Assembly: GCF_003934165.1 (NCBI RefSeq)
Contig: NZ_ML133511.1
Span: 94,023-158,022, forward strand
From: Borborobacter arsenicus
GTDB taxonomy: Bacteria; Pseudomonadota; Alphaproteobacteria; Rhizobiales; Rhizobiaceae
Length of the DNA: 64,000 nt
Reading direction: 5' to 3'
Shown: positions 40,019 through 52,474 of the stretch, one piece after another
How positions within the stretch are numbered: position 1 is the stretch's first letter
How the letters are laid out: the number at the start of each line of letters is the position of its first letter
Program-made: the position numbers and the translations under genes
The notes under the pieces: generated by a model
What the model was told of the DNA's origin: nothing
Databases searched by the model: none
What the model saw: only the letters and a program-made list of their open reading frames with translations

Positions 40019-40426
40019 ATGGAAACCGCCCTCAATCCCGCCCCCGGATTTCAGCGCAACCCTTCCCACCGCATCACCGTCGAGCCGTTTGACGGCACGG
40101 TGGTCGTGACTTTTTCCGACGCCATCGTCGCCTCGTCGGACAACGCCAAGGTCCTGCGCGAGGCGATCTATCCCCCGGTCTATTACATCCCGTTCGAGGA
40201 CATTTATTTCGAGTTTCTTACCCGGACCGACACGCACACCCACTGCCCTTACAAGGGCGACGCCACCTATTGGCGCGTCAGTGCGTCGGGTGAAGCCTTG
40301 AACGACGTGATGTGGGCCTATGAGGCTCCTTACGACGAAATGCTCGCCATTCGAGGTCACGGCGCCTTCTATCCCGACAAGGTCAGGATAGACGCCAAGC
40401 CCGGTGCGGTCGGCGCGGATTTCTAG
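40019..40426 (+). CDS. DUF427 domain protein
   Basis: A 135-residue soluble protein of the DUF427 family, whose members form a small beta-tent fold and have no established enzymatic role. The characteristic parts are RITVEPFDGTVVVTFSDAIV, YYIPFEDIYFEFL, HTHCPYKGDATYWRV and the C-terminal MWAYEAPYDEMLAIRGHGAF ending in YPDKVRI. The start ATG at 40019 is preceded by AAGGAG, nine bases upstream. It stands alone between the aminotransferase and the ppdK gene, flanked by repeats on both sides. Confidence 0.85.
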   Translation: METALNPAPGFQRNPSHRITVEPFDGTVVVTFSDAIVASSDNAKVLREAIYPPVYYIPFEDIYFEFLTRTDTHTHCPYKGDATYWRVSASGEALNDVMWAYEAPYDEMLAIRGHGAFYPDKVRIDAKPGAVGADF

Positions 40427-40494
40427 GCCGGTCCGGTCCTGGCGAAAACGGCCTTATACTCCCCTCCGTAAACGGCAGGAAATGCATGTGGAAT

Positions 40495-40662
40495 TCGACC
40501 CCCACTCCGGTTTGCTTTGCAAACCACCTCTCCCCCGTTCGACGGGGGAGAGGAAGCGCCGTCCGCAAGGCTGGCACCCTTCCTCTCCCCTTTTGAGGGG
40601 GAGAGGTGCCGAGCAAAGCGAGGCGGAGTGGGGGTAGATCGTGCCAGATGCGATTGCCCTGC
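40495..40662 (-). repeat. Long intergenic repeat, copy B (inverted partner of 38140-38310)
   Basis: Reverse-complement counterpart of copy A, occupying most of the 303-bp gene-free stretch 40427-40729. It reads CCCCCACTCCGGTTTGCTTT, then CTCTCCCCCGTTCGACGGGG, CGCCGTCCGCAAGG, CTCTCCCCTTTTGAGGGGGA, and closes with CGGAGTGGGGGTAG and GCGATTGCCCTGCC. The two inner palindromes are each hairpin-forming. The 67 bp from 40663 to the ppdK stop hold nothing else I can name. Confidence 0.75.
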
Positions 40663-40729
40663 CGAAACAGAGGAAAGATCCCGGCAGCATAGAGGGCGAT
40701 TCCTTTTAAAGCCGCACCCTGTCCGCTAA

Positions 40730-43390
<2,661 letters not shown>

Positions 43391-43461
43391 GATCACTCCT
43401 CGCATTCATCGCCGCCTTGCCGCTACCGGCCCGACAAGTCTGCGAAGCGATAAATTGCTGC

Positions 43462-43476
43462 GTTGCGAAACGCAAC
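43462..43476. promoter_or_regulatory. 15-bp palindrome upstream of ppdK (possible operator)
   Basis: GTTGCG-AAA-CGCAAC, perfect 6-bp arms around a 3-base centre, 72 bases before the ppdK start codon on the strand-neutral upstream region shared with the divergent VOC gene. Size and symmetry suit a dimeric repressor site, but no matching regulator gene is present, so this is only a candidate. Confidence 0.3.
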
Positions 43477-43587
43477 CATTCTGGCCGACTGCCCACTCCT
43501 ACAATCGATTAACAGAATATATGCCGCACAACTCTTGCATTTTGTCGGCCATCCATTTAGAACATATCAAGAACAATGAGGCCTCCG

Positions 43588-43932
43588 ATGAAAAGGACCG
43601 GCAAGCTGGATTATCTGGAGATGCCCGCTACCGGCGGCACGCTCGACAGCGTGAAGGCGTTCTACAGCGCGGCGTTCTCCTGGTCGTTTACCGATTACGG
43701 GCCGAGCTACTCAGCCTATGACGAGGGCCTGGAAGGCGGCTTCTATTCAGACCCGGGCGACGGCACGGGCAAGCCGCTGCCGGTGCTTTATTCGGAAAAT
43801 CTGGAGGAAACGCTGGAGGCGGTCGAAAATGCCGGCGGCAGAATCGTGAAGCCGATTTTTTCCTTCCCCGGCGGGCGCCGCTTTCATTTCACCGACCCGG
43901 CCGGCAACGAACTGGCGGTCTGGGGCGAATAA
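43588..43932 (+). CDS. VOC (glyoxalase/bleomycin-resistance fold) protein
   Basis: A 114-residue single VOC-fold protein. The start at 43588 (MKRTGKLDYLEMPATG) has GAGG six bases upstream; the ATG at 43576 would add four residues. The fold shows in the beta-alpha-beta pattern DYLEMPATGGTLDSVKAFYS, the middle LYSENLEETLEAVENAGGRI and the closing GRRFHFTDPAGNELAVWGE with the conserved C-terminal Glu. Members of this size are often of unknown substrate (glyoxalase-like, extradiol-like or antibiotic-binding). It is divergent from ppdK. Confidence 0.8.
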   Translation: MKRTGKLDYLEMPATGGTLDSVKAFYSAAFSWSFTDYGPSYSAYDEGLEGGFYSDPGDGTGKPLPVLYSENLEETLEAVENAGGRIVKPIFSFPGGRRFHFTDPAGNELAVWGE

Positions 43933-44047
43933 TCCATGCCCTGCCTGGCTCCTGCATCGACGCTGAATTTCCACATCTGCGGATTTGCGGCGATTGTGCT
44001 TTTCGCTCACACTGAATATAAGGCCGCTCAAGCCTGACTCGGGCGGG

Positions 44048-44099
44048 AGCATTTTGCAGCCAAGTGGAATCACTTGGCGTCGCAGAAATGCGGCAAAAC
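44048..44099 (+). repeat. Intergenic repeat family GCATTTTGCAGCCAAGTGG, copy 1
   Basis: A 52-bp sequence AGCATTTTGCAGCCAAGTGG, then AATCACTTGGCGTCGCAGAAATGCGG with stem CCAAGTG / CACTTGG and outer GCATTT...AAATGC pairing. The reverse complement of the same unit occurs at 55600-55653 and 60505-60559. Located between the VOC gene and tRNA-Gln. Confidence 0.7.
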
Positions 44100-44150
44100 G
44101 AACAGAGTGAGTGGCAGTCTGGCTTTGTCCATGTGTCCGCCGCTCGGTTT

Positions 44151-44225
44151 TGGGGCGTAGCCAAGTGGTAAGGCAGCGGTTTTTGGTACCGCCATTCGGA
44201 GGTTCGAACCCTCCCGCCCCAGCCA
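44151..44225 (+). tRNA. tRNA-Gln (anticodon TTG)
   Basis: A 75-nt cloverleaf with encoded CCA. The acceptor stem is TGGGGCG / CGCCCCA with discriminator G. The anticodon stem GCGGT / ACCGC encloses the loop TTTTGGT, giving anticodon TTG. The T arm is GGAGG-TTCGAAC-CCTCC. It converges on the end of smc, about 48 bp away. Confidence 0.97.
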
Positions 44226-44272
44226 ATTCACAGCAACAGAGCCGATGACATTGCCTGAGCGGCAAGCAGCTT

Positions 44273-47200
44273 TCAGCTTGCTTCGCGCAGTTGCTCGGCG
44301 GTCTGCAAATCCACCGACACCAGTTGGCTGACGCCCTGCTCGGCCATGGTCACGCCGAACAGCCGGTTCATCCGCGCCATGGTGATCGGATTGTGGGTAA
44401 TGACCACGAAGCGCGTTTCGGTGGTGCGCGCCATCTCATCCATCAGATTGCAGAAGCGCTCGACATTGTGGTCGTCCAGCGGCGCATCGACCTCGTCCAG
44501 CACGCAGATCGGCGCCGGATTGGTCAAAAACACCGCAAAGATCAGCGCCATGGCCGTCAGCGCCTGCTCGCCGCCGGAAAGCAGGGTCATTGTCTGCGGC
44601 TTCTTGCCGGGCGGGCGGGCAAGGATTTCCAGCCCGGCTTCCAGCGGATCTTCCGATTCGATCAGTTGCAGTTCGGCCGTGCCGCCGCCGAACAGATGCG
44701 AGAACAGGCGCTGGAACTGATTGTTGACCACATCGAAAGCCGCCAGCAGCCTTTCGCGCCCTTCGCGGTTGAGGCTCTGGATCGCCTGCCGCAGCTTGCG
44801 GATCGCCTCGATGATGTCCTCGCGCTCCGAAACGATCGTCTCCAGCCGGTCGGAAAGCTCCTTCTGCTCCTCCTCAGCGCGCAGATTGACCGCGCCGAGC
44901 CGTTCGCGCTCAAGCTTCAGCCGCTCCAGATGCCGCTCGACCTCGCCGGCCTCCGGCAGCGGCGCATCGGCCTCGAGCCCGGTCTGGCGCATTGCCAGAT
45001 GCGGCTCGGTGTTCAGCGCCTCGCGGATACGCGCCTCGATCTCCTTGCGACGGTCATCGGCAGCCGTCAGCCGCTCTTCGGCGCGCCCCCTTGCCTCGCG
45101 CGCTTCCGACAGTCCCTGGATTGCAGCAGTCGCCGCCTTGTCCAGCGCCGCCTGCCGCGTCTCGGCTTCCTGAAGCTGATCGGCCGCCGTCTTGCGCAAG
45201 GTTTCGGCCTGCGCCAATTGCGTCAGCAGTGCCCGGCGGCGCGCATCGATCTCGTCAGGCGCCTCGGCCAGTCTCTCGATCTCGATGGCGGCTTCCCCAC
45301 GCCGCTCGCCAAGGGCGGCGATCTGGCCCGCCGCATTCTCTGCCCGCGACTTCCAGTTCTTCCGCTCGACCTCGATTGCCTCCAGCCTGCGCCGGCGCGC
45401 TTCGGCCTCGCGCTTCAGCCCCTCATAGGCCGCACGGGCATCGGCCACCGCCGCGCGGTCGCGACCGACATGACCGGCCGCCTGATCAAGCCTCGACTGC
45501 AGGTCGCGCAAGTCGGGCGCGGTCTTGATCTGCTCCTCGGCCTCTGCGACGCTTGCTGCCGCCTCCTGCCTGTCCGCCTCTATGCGGGTGCGCGCCTCGT
45601 CCAGCGCGCCACGCCTGCTTGCCAGTTCGCCGGCAGCCTTTTCGGCCCGCGCCAGCGCATCGCGTGCTTCGCCAACCGCCCGCTGCGCATCACGCCAGGC
45701 CTGCCGGGCCTGCTGCTCCTCAGCGCCGCGCTGGCGCACGGCAGCTTCGGCACCGGTCAGCGCCTCCTCGGTCGCGCGCAGCTTCACCGTTGCCTCTATG
45801 GCCTCGGCATCGAGCTCGGCCAGGCGGTTCTTCTGCGCGAGCCTTTGTGCGGCGGCAGTCGGTGCATCGGCGCTGGCCGTCAACCCGTCCCAGCGCCACA
45901 GCGCGCCCTCGCGGCTTACCAGCCGCTGCCCCGATGCCAGCAAGGGCTGGAGGCGCGCGCCATCGGCGGCCTCAACAATGCCGATCTGGGCGAGACGACG
46001 GGCAAGCTGGCGCGGCGCACGCACCACTTCGGCCAGGCTGCGCACGCCTTGCGGCAAAGCCGGATCGCCCGCCACCGGCTCGCTGTCGCCCCAATAGGCA
46101 GGCGCGCTGTGGTCCAGCGGCACGTCGAGATCCTCGCCGAGGGCCGCACCGAGCGCGGTCTCGTAGCCGCGCTCCACCTTGATCTGCTCAAGCACGGCCG
46201 GAAACAGGTCGCCGCTCGCCGCATTGAGGATTTTCGCCAGCGTGCGCGCTTCCGTCTCGATCTGCGCCAATGCGGCGCGCGCCTCCTGCACCGGCGCACG
46301 CGCCGCACTTTCCGCCGCCCGCGCCGCGCCCACGGCCTTTTCCGCCGCTGTCGCCGTACTCTCCGCCTGCTCCAGCGCAGCCTGCGCCTCGTCGGCCAGG
46401 CGCTTTTTCTCGGCAGGGTCGGCTAGCCCGGCGATTTTCGTCGCTATGCCGGCCAGTTCGCGGTCCACATCCGCCAGTTGCCGCACGAAGCGATCCCGCC
46501 GCTCGGCGACATCGCGCAGCATGCGCTCGATCTGGGTTCGCGATGCGGCCACCTCGGCGCGCTCGGCCGTCAGCTTGGACAGCGTACTTTCGCTCAAGAC
46601 GAGCGTTGCCGTCACTTCCTCGAAAGCCGAACGTGTCTCGACCTCGCGATCGGCCGCGCGGGCATTCTCGCTGTTCAGTTCCCTTTCTTCGGCATCGAGC
46701 CTGGCAAGGATATCGGCATTGTCGCTTACCATCTGCCGCTCGCGGGCAATGTCGGCGTCGAGCTGCTGCAGCCGGCGCTCAAGCTCGGCCTGCCGGGAGC
46801 GGATACGTCCGGCCTCGTCCTCGATCTGCGTGCGGGCAATCGACAGACGCTGGAAGGCCGCCGCGGCGGCGGCTTCCGCCTCGCGCAATTCGGGCAGGCG
46901 ATGCGCACCGACCGCCTGGTCCTTGGCCGCGTTCATCTGGGCTGCCGCCCGCTCGCCGACCAGCGAGGTCGCCTGGGCAAGAGCGGACCGCGCCTCCCCT
47001 TCCTGTGCCTTGGCCTGCACCCAGCGCAAATGAAAAAGCGTTGCCTCGGCCTTGCGGATATCGGCCGACAGATTCTTGAAGCGTGAGGCCTGCCGCGCCT
47101 GGCGCTTCAGGCTCTCGATCTGGCCGCCCAGTTCGCCCACCACATCGTCGAGCCGTTCCAAGTTCTGCTCTGCCGCGCGCAGCCGCAGTTCGGCCTCATG

Positions 47201-47731
47201 GCGGCGCGTGTGCAGGCCGGAAATGCCGGCGGCCTCTTCCAGCAGCGCCCGGCGCGCCTGCGGCTTGGCCTGGATCAGTTCGCCAATCCGCCCCTGCCCG
47301 ACCATCGAGGGCGAGCGCGCGCCGGTCGACTGGTCGGCAAACAGCAGCTGCACGTCCTTGGCGCGGGCTTCCTTGCCGTTGATGCGATAGACGGAACCTG
47401 CCTCGCGCTCGATGCGGCGCGATACCTGCAATTCGTCGGCATCGTTGAAGGCAGGCGGCGCGGTTCGGTTCGAATTGTCGAGAAACAGCGTGACTTCTGC
47501 GGTGTTTCTCGCCGGCCGCGTGCCGGAACCGGAGAAGATCACGTCGTCCATGCCAGAAGCGCGCATGTTCTTGTACGAGCTTTCGCCCATCACCCAGCGC
47601 AGCGCCTCGACGAGGTTGGATTTGCCGCAGCCATTGGGGCCGACCACGCCGGTCAGCCCGCGTTCGATCACGAACTCGCCCGGTTCGACGAAAGACTTGA
47701 AACCGAGAAGGCGCAGGCGGGAAAATTTCAT
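44273..47731 (-). CDS. smc: Chromosome segregation protein SMC
   Basis: Long coiled-coil ATPase that organises newly replicated chromosomes together with ScpA/ScpB. The 1152 residues have the full layout. The N-terminal head starts MKFSRLRLLGFKSFVEPGEF with Walker A GPNGCGKSNLVEALRWVMG. Two long Ala/Glu/Arg-rich coiled coils flank a hinge at about 500-620 (region EQIKVERGYETALGAALGED to SREGALWRWDG). The C-terminal head has signature LSGGEQALTAMALIFAVFL and Walker B ICVLDEVDAPLDDHNV. The strong alanine and arginine content of the coils produces long open frames on the opposite strand that are not genes. It lies 60 bp downstream of a DsbA-like gene, in an order conserved in related genera. Confidence 0.97.
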   Translation of the reverse strand: MKFSRLRLLGFKSFVEPGEFVIERGLTGVVGPNGCGKSNLVEALRWVMGESSYKNMRASGMDDVIFSGSGTRPARNTAEVTLFLDNSNRTAPPAFNDADELQVSRRIEREAGSVYRINGKEARAKDVQLLFADQSTGARSPSMVGQGRIGELIQAKPQARRALLEEAAGISGLHTRRHEAELRLRAAEQNLERLDDVVGELGGQIESLKRQARQASRFKNLSADIRKAEATLFHLRWVQAKAQEGEARSALAQATSLVGERAAAQMNAAKDQAVGAHRLPELREAEAAAAAAFQRLSIARTQIEDEAGRIRSRQAELERRLQQLDADIARERQMVSDNADILARLDAEERELNSENARAADREVETRSAFEEVTATLVLSESTLSKLTAERAEVAASRTQIERMLRDVAERRDRFVRQLADVDRELAGIATKIAGLADPAEKKRLADEAQAALEQAESTATAAEKAVGAARAAESAARAPVQEARAALAQIETEARTLAKILNAASGDLFPAVLEQIKVERGYETALGAALGEDLDVPLDHSAPAYWGDSEPVAGDPALPQGVRSLAEVVRAPRQLARRLAQIGIVEAADGARLQPLLASGQRLVSREGALWRWDGLTASADAPTAAAQRLAQKNRLAELDAEAIEATVKLRATEEALTGAEAAVRQRGAEEQQARQAWRDAQRAVGEARDALARAEKAAGELASRRGALDEARTRIEADRQEAAASVAEAEEQIKTAPDLRDLQSRLDQAAGHVGRDRAAVADARAAYEGLKREAEARRRRLEAIEVERKNWKSRAENAAGQIAALGERRGEAAIEIERLAEAPDEIDARRRALLTQLAQAETLRKTAADQLQEAETRQAALDKAATAAIQGLSEAREARGRAEERLTAADDRRKEIEARIREALNTEPHLAMRQTGLEADAPLPEAGEVERHLERLKLERERLGAVNLRAEEEQKELSDRLETIVSEREDIIEAIRKLRQAIQSLNREGRERLLAAFDVVNNQFQRLFSHLFGGGTAELQLIESEDPLEAGLEILARPPGKKPQTMTLLSGGEQALTAMALIFAVFLTNPAPICVLDEVDAPLDDHNVERFCNLMDEMARTTETRFVVITHNPITMARMNRLFGVTMAEQGVSQLVSVDLQTAEQLREAS

Positions 47732-47791
47732 GCGCGCGGCCTCTCGACCGCGGGCGCAAGGGGGCGCAAGCGCCCCGGCATGGCCGAGCCG

Positions 47792-48517
47792 TCAGAGCAT
47801 GCCGTCGATAATCGCCGACATTTCCTCAATAGACAGTGCCCCTTTATACATATTCCCGTTGATGAAGAATGTCGGGGTGGAGTCGACCCCGAAATCCTGC
47901 GAGCCGCGTCTTTGTACTGCTCTCACATCGTCCAGAAGCTTCTGGTCCGTCAAGCAGGCCTCGAAGGACTCCTGTGAAAAACCTGCCAGTTTGGCGATTT
48001 GCAGCAGTGCCGCCTTGGCATCGGCCACGCCGGCCCAGCTTTCCTGCTGCTTGAACAGCACGTCCACCATAGCGAAATAGTTGTCGTCAGCACAGCGCGC
48101 CAGCATGAAACCTGCCTCGGCGCGCGGATCGAACGGGAATTCGCGGAAGATCAGCCGCGCCTTGCCGGTGTCGATATACTTGGTCTTCAACTCGGGAAAG
48201 GTGGTGTTGGCGAAGTGCGCGCAATGGCTGCAGGTCATCGAGGCATATTCCACGATGGTCACCGGCGCGTCGTCCTTGCCGAGCACCTTGTCCGGCAGCG
48301 CGCCGGGCTCGAGCAGCTTGGCCATGTCGACAGTGCCCTGCGGCTGCGGCGCGGCGACTGCCGGCGCGGCTGGCTTTGCGGTTTCGGCAGGCGTTGCCGG
48401 TTCGGTCTTGGGCGCAGCTTCCTGGTCGCTGGAATCGCTGCAGGAGGCAAGCACGATAGCTGCCGGCAGAAGCGCCAGGGAAGAAAGAACAGTTCTGCGC
48501 GGAATGGAACGAATCAT
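47792..48517 (-). CDS. DsbA-family thiol:disulfide oxidoreductase, predicted lipoprotein
   Basis: Periplasmic thioredoxin-fold oxidoreductase, 241 residues from the ATG at 48517. The N-terminus MIRSIPRRTVLSSLALLPAA leads into the lipobox LASC (Cys at about 26), so it should be membrane tethered. A Pro/Ala-rich linker (about 35-60) follows, then the thioredoxin fold with active site CSHC (96-99) in YASMTCSHCAHF and the cis-Pro loop STPTFFINGN. EFPFDPRAEAG and the helical insert suit the DsbA/BDIM group. It could form or isomerise disulfides in exported proteins; no DsbB partner is adjacent. A 170-bp repeat element ends 35 bases before its start codon. Confidence 0.88.
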   Translation of the reverse strand: MIRSIPRRTVLSSLALLPAAIVLASCSDSSDQEAAPKTEPATPAETAKPAAPAVAAPQPQGTVDMAKLLEPGALPDKVLGKDDAPVTIVEYASMTCSHCAHFANTTFPELKTKYIDTGKARLIFREFPFDPRAEAGFMLARCADDNYFAMVDVLFKQQESWAGVADAKAALLQIAKLAGFSQESFEACLTDQKLLDDVRAVQRRGSQDFGVDSTPTFFINGNMYKGALSIEEMSAIIDGML

Positions 48518-48551
48518 GCGAATCACCTGACTATCCTTGGATTGTGCGATG

Positions 48552-48721
48552 CTAGTGGTTCGTTTCCAACATTTGCATCCCATTTGTATCAGGCGCGAGG
48601 GCAAATGTTGGAAACAGAAGAACCACCAGCAAGTTTATGATTCTAGTGGAATTTTCGAATTTGACATTCGATTGCGAGGCCGACATCAATCGGGTATCGA
48701 ATGTCAAATTCATTCCACTAG
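48552..48721 (-). repeat. 170-bp composite palindromic element, copy 1
   Basis: Two abutting palindromes bounded by CTAGTGG and CCACTAG. P1 pairs GTTTCCAACATTTGC (48572 region) with GCAAATGTTGGAAAC (48601-48615). P2 pairs GAATTTGACATTCGAT with ATCGAATGTCAAATTC. The element occupies most of the 311-bp gene-free stretch 48518-48828; the remaining 107 bp (48722-48828) show no gene. A reverse-complement copy of the same length lies at 53934-54103. On the minus strand the P1 end points to the DsbA-like gene start 35 bases away. Its structure resembles a non-autonomous MITE-like or mosaic element; no transposase is present. Confidence 0.8.
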
Positions 48722-48828
48722 GGCACCAAAAAGCGAGACTCGGCGCGAATTAAGGCATCTCCATCCCCAATCCAATCGCCAAGTGTCAACAACCGATCAC
48801 TAAAGCGCGAGTACGGGACTTTCACAAA

Positions 48829-49338
48829 TCATGGGCGGGAGGGCTTGCGCGTGCCGATGATCGTCGCGCCAAGGCGTTCGAGCGAGGCGCGCAGGCCTTC
48901 ATCCTCGATATTGCCGACCGTCTGCGCCAGCTTCGCCTTCTCGCCTGCGTTCAGGCTGCGCGGCATCGGTCTCAGGGCCGGCGCACTCGTGGTCATCGGC
49001 TTTTGCACGATCCGGATACGGGCAATCGCCGTGAATCCCAGGAACGCGTTGACGCGGCTGATAACCTCGCCTGTCTCATGCTGCAGATGAAGCGCGGCAG
49101 CGCCCTCGCAGGCGATCACCAGCGCCGCCGGCTCGAACGGATCGTCTTCATGCAGACGCCTCGGCCACTGGATCTTTTCGGGCCTTGTGCGCCCGGCAAG
49201 CCGCGACCCGACGATCTCTTCCCATGACTGGACAAGTTCCACCGAGATGCCGGCCCGCTTGCGCAGCACCGGGTCGAGGATTTGGGTGGCGAGATCGCTG
49301 ACCGGAACGGGATTGCCGTAGGGCCTTTTCCCTGCCAT
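48829..49338 (-). CDS. DUF721 (DciA-like) protein
   Basis: A 169-residue protein from the ATG at 49338, which has GGAG six bases upstream. The N-terminal part (VSDLATQILDPVLRKRAGIS, then VELVQSWEEIVGSRLAGRTR) and the following strand region (AALVIACEGAAALHLQHETG) are typical of the DUF721 family. The family includes DciA, the ancestral loader of the replicative helicase DnaB. The C-terminal third (LNAGEKAKLAQTVGNIEDEG) is a charged helix. Role in replication initiation is family inference. It is divergent from mutY with 47 bp between starts, a pairing conserved in related genera. Confidence 0.8.
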   Translation of the reverse strand: MAGKRPYGNPVPVSDLATQILDPVLRKRAGISVELVQSWEEIVGSRLAGRTRPEKIQWPRRLHEDDPFEPAALVIACEGAAALHLQHETGEVISRVNAFLGFTAIARIRIVQKPMTTSAPALRPMPRSLNAGEKAKLAQTVGNIEDEGLRASLERLGATIIGTRKPSRP

Positions 49339-49385
49339 GTCCGTCTCCAAAGATTGCCACACCACCCAGGCTCAATAGACGATCA

Positions 49386-50513
49386 ATGGCATCACCCGCT
49401 ACCAGCCGCAAGAGCGGCGAACCGTCCCGTGGCGACATCGCGCAGCATCTCCTGCGCTGGTACGACGCCAATCACCGCGAGCTGCCGTGGCGCGTGCCGC
49501 CACGCCAATTGGCCGCAGGTGCCCGTCCCAACCCCTATCACGTCTGGCTATCAGAAATCATGCTGCAACAGACGACTGTCGAGGCGGTCAAACCCTATTT
49601 CCGCAAATTTCTGGAACAATGGCCGGATGTCGAATCGCTTGCCGATGCCGAAACCGACGATGTGATGAAGGCCTGGGCGGGGCTCGGCTATTATTCGCGC
49701 GCCCGCAATCTCAAGGCCTGCGCCGATCTGGTGGCGGCCGGTGGCGGCAGCTTTCCGGATACGGAAAAAGCGCTGCTTTCCCTGCCCGGCATAGGCCCCT
49801 ACACCGCCGCCGCCATCGCCTCCATCGCCTTCGGGCGGCCCGCCGCCGTCATGGACGGCAATGTCGAGCGGGTCATGGCGCGCCTTTATGCCATCGCCAC
49901 CCCGTTGCCCGATGCCAAGGCGGAAATCCGTCCTTTGCTGGAAACCCTCGTGCCCTCCGAGCGGCCCGGCGACTTCGCCCAGGCGATGATGGACCTCGGC
50001 GCCACCATCTGCACGCCGCGCCGCCCGCGCTGCATGCTGTGTCCGCTGCGCGAAGATTGCCTGGCGCTCACTCGGGGCGATCCGGAACTGCTGCCGGTGA
50101 GAGCGCCCAAGCTCGAAAAACCCTTGCGCCGGGGTGCCGCCTTTGTCGTCCTGAGCGACGGCGCCATCCTGTTGCGCAAGCGCCCGGACAAGGGGCTGCT
50201 CGGCGGCATGAGCGAGGTTCCGACCACCGGCTGGACGGCGCGAAATGACGGCCAGACCAGCGCAGATGCCGCTCCTTTTGCCGCGAATTGGAAAAAAACC
50301 GGCTCGATTTCGCATGTTTTCACCCATTTTACGCTGGAACTCACCGTTTTTCGGACGGAAATTCAGCGTTTTTCGGTGCCCGAGGGCCATTTCTGGGCGC
50401 CTTTGACAGGACTCCACGGCGAAGCGCTGCCGACCGTCATGAAAAAGGCCATCGAGGCGGCCATACCCGGCGCGACCCGCAAGCCACCCTCCCCCCGTAA
50501 GAGAGTTTCATGA
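49386..50513 (+). CDS. mutY: A/G-specific adenine DNA glycosylase
   Basis: Removes adenine mispaired with 8-oxoguanine, part of the GO repair system. The 375 residues show WLSEIMLQQTTVEAVKPYFR with the catalytic Glu, the helix-hairpin-helix LPGIGPYTAAAIASIAFGRP, the catalytic Asp in AAVMDGNVERV, and a [4Fe-4S] site CTPRRPRCMLCPLREDC with the canonical C-x6-C-x2-C-x5-C spacing. The C-terminal NUDIX-like domain (AAFVVLSDGAILLRKRPDKG, then HVFTHFTLELTVF) recognises 8-oxoG. The stop overlaps the start of a HAD hydrolase gene (ATGA). Confidence 0.96.
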   Translation: MASPATSRKSGEPSRGDIAQHLLRWYDANHRELPWRVPPRQLAAGARPNPYHVWLSEIMLQQTTVEAVKPYFRKFLEQWPDVESLADAETDDVMKAWAGLGYYSRARNLKACADLVAAGGGSFPDTEKALLSLPGIGPYTAAAIASIAFGRPAAVMDGNVERVMARLYAIATPLPDAKAEIRPLLETLVPSERPGDFAQAMMDLGATICTPRRPRCMLCPLREDCLALTRGDPELLPVRAPKLEKPLRRGAAFVVLSDGAILLRKRPDKGLLGGMSEVPTTGWTARNDGQTSADAAPFAANWKKTGSISHVFTHFTLELTVFRTEIQRFSVPEGHFWAPLTGLHGEALPTVMKKAIEAAIPGATRKPPSPRKRVS

Positions 50514-51052
50514 ACCAAATCCGCCACATCGTCTTCGACATCGGCCGCGTGCTGATCCACTACGATCCAGACCTGCCCTTCAGCCGCCTCATTCCGGATG
50601 CAACGGAGCGGCGCTGGTTCTTTGCCAATGTCTGCACCTCCGACTGGAATATCGAGCAGGATCGCGGGCGAAGCTGGCAGGAGGCCGAGAGCCTGCTGAT
50701 CGCCGAACATCCGGCGCATGAAGAAAACATCCGCAATTTCCGCCGCTACTGGCACGAAATGGTGTCGCACGCCTATGAGGACAGCGTCGCCATCATGGAA
50801 GCGCTGATCGAAGCCGGACATGACGTGACGATGCTGACCAATTTCGCCGCCGACACATTCGCCGAGGCGCGCAAGCGCTTTGCCTTCCTCAACAGCTCGC
50901 GCGGCATCACCGTTTCCGGCGAGATCGGGCTGATCAAGCCGGACCGCGCGATCTACGATCATCACGCGACGGCCTTCCGGCTCGACCCGTCGGCCACTTT
51001 ATTCATCGACGACAGCCAGAAGAATGTCGACGGTGCCAGGGCCGCCGGCTGA
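50510..51052 (+). CDS. HAD-superfamily hydrolase, probably truncated by an in-frame TGA
   Basis: A 180-residue HAD phosphatase (subfamily IA): motif I VFDIGRVLIHYDPD, motif II TNF in VTMLTNFAADTF, the lysine of motif III in GEIGLIKPDRAIY, and motif IV FIDDSQKNV. The sequence stops at GARAAG. The next codon, TGA at 51050-51052, sits where relatives have an aromatic or aliphatic residue, and the frame behind it stays open for 22 codons (QAVLFQNAKTLEADLERFGI) to a second TGA at 51119-51121. These residues are just the expected last strand and helix of the fold. This is a nonsense change (TGG to TGA), a base-call error, or read-through. Activity of the short form is uncertain because the core strand order is incomplete. 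It is coupled to mutY by ATGA. Confidence 0.75.
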   Translation: MNQIRHIVFDIGRVLIHYDPDLPFSRLIPDATERRWFFANVCTSDWNIEQDRGRSWQEAESLLIAEHPAHEENIRNFRRYWHEMVSHAYEDSVAIMEALIEAGHDVTMLTNFAADTFAEARKRFAFLNSSRGITVSGEIGLIKPDRAIYDHHATAFRLDPSATLFIDDSQKNVDGARAAG

Positions 51053-51167
51053 CAGGCAGTGCTGTTCCAGAATGCCAAAACGCTCGAGGCGGACCTCGAG
51101 CGTTTCGGGATCAGCCGGTGACTGGAGCCCGGCCCATCGGTAAACTCTGAATTGAATGGCTGCCGGA

Positions 51168-52472
<1,305 letters not shown>

Positions 52473-52474
52473 TC

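Noticed and set aside
44291-46426. 711-codon rightward open frame opposite smc
   Set aside because: Produced by the Ala/Arg/Glu-rich coiled-coil codons of smc read on the other strand. Low-complexity Arg/Leu/Gln product without motifs.
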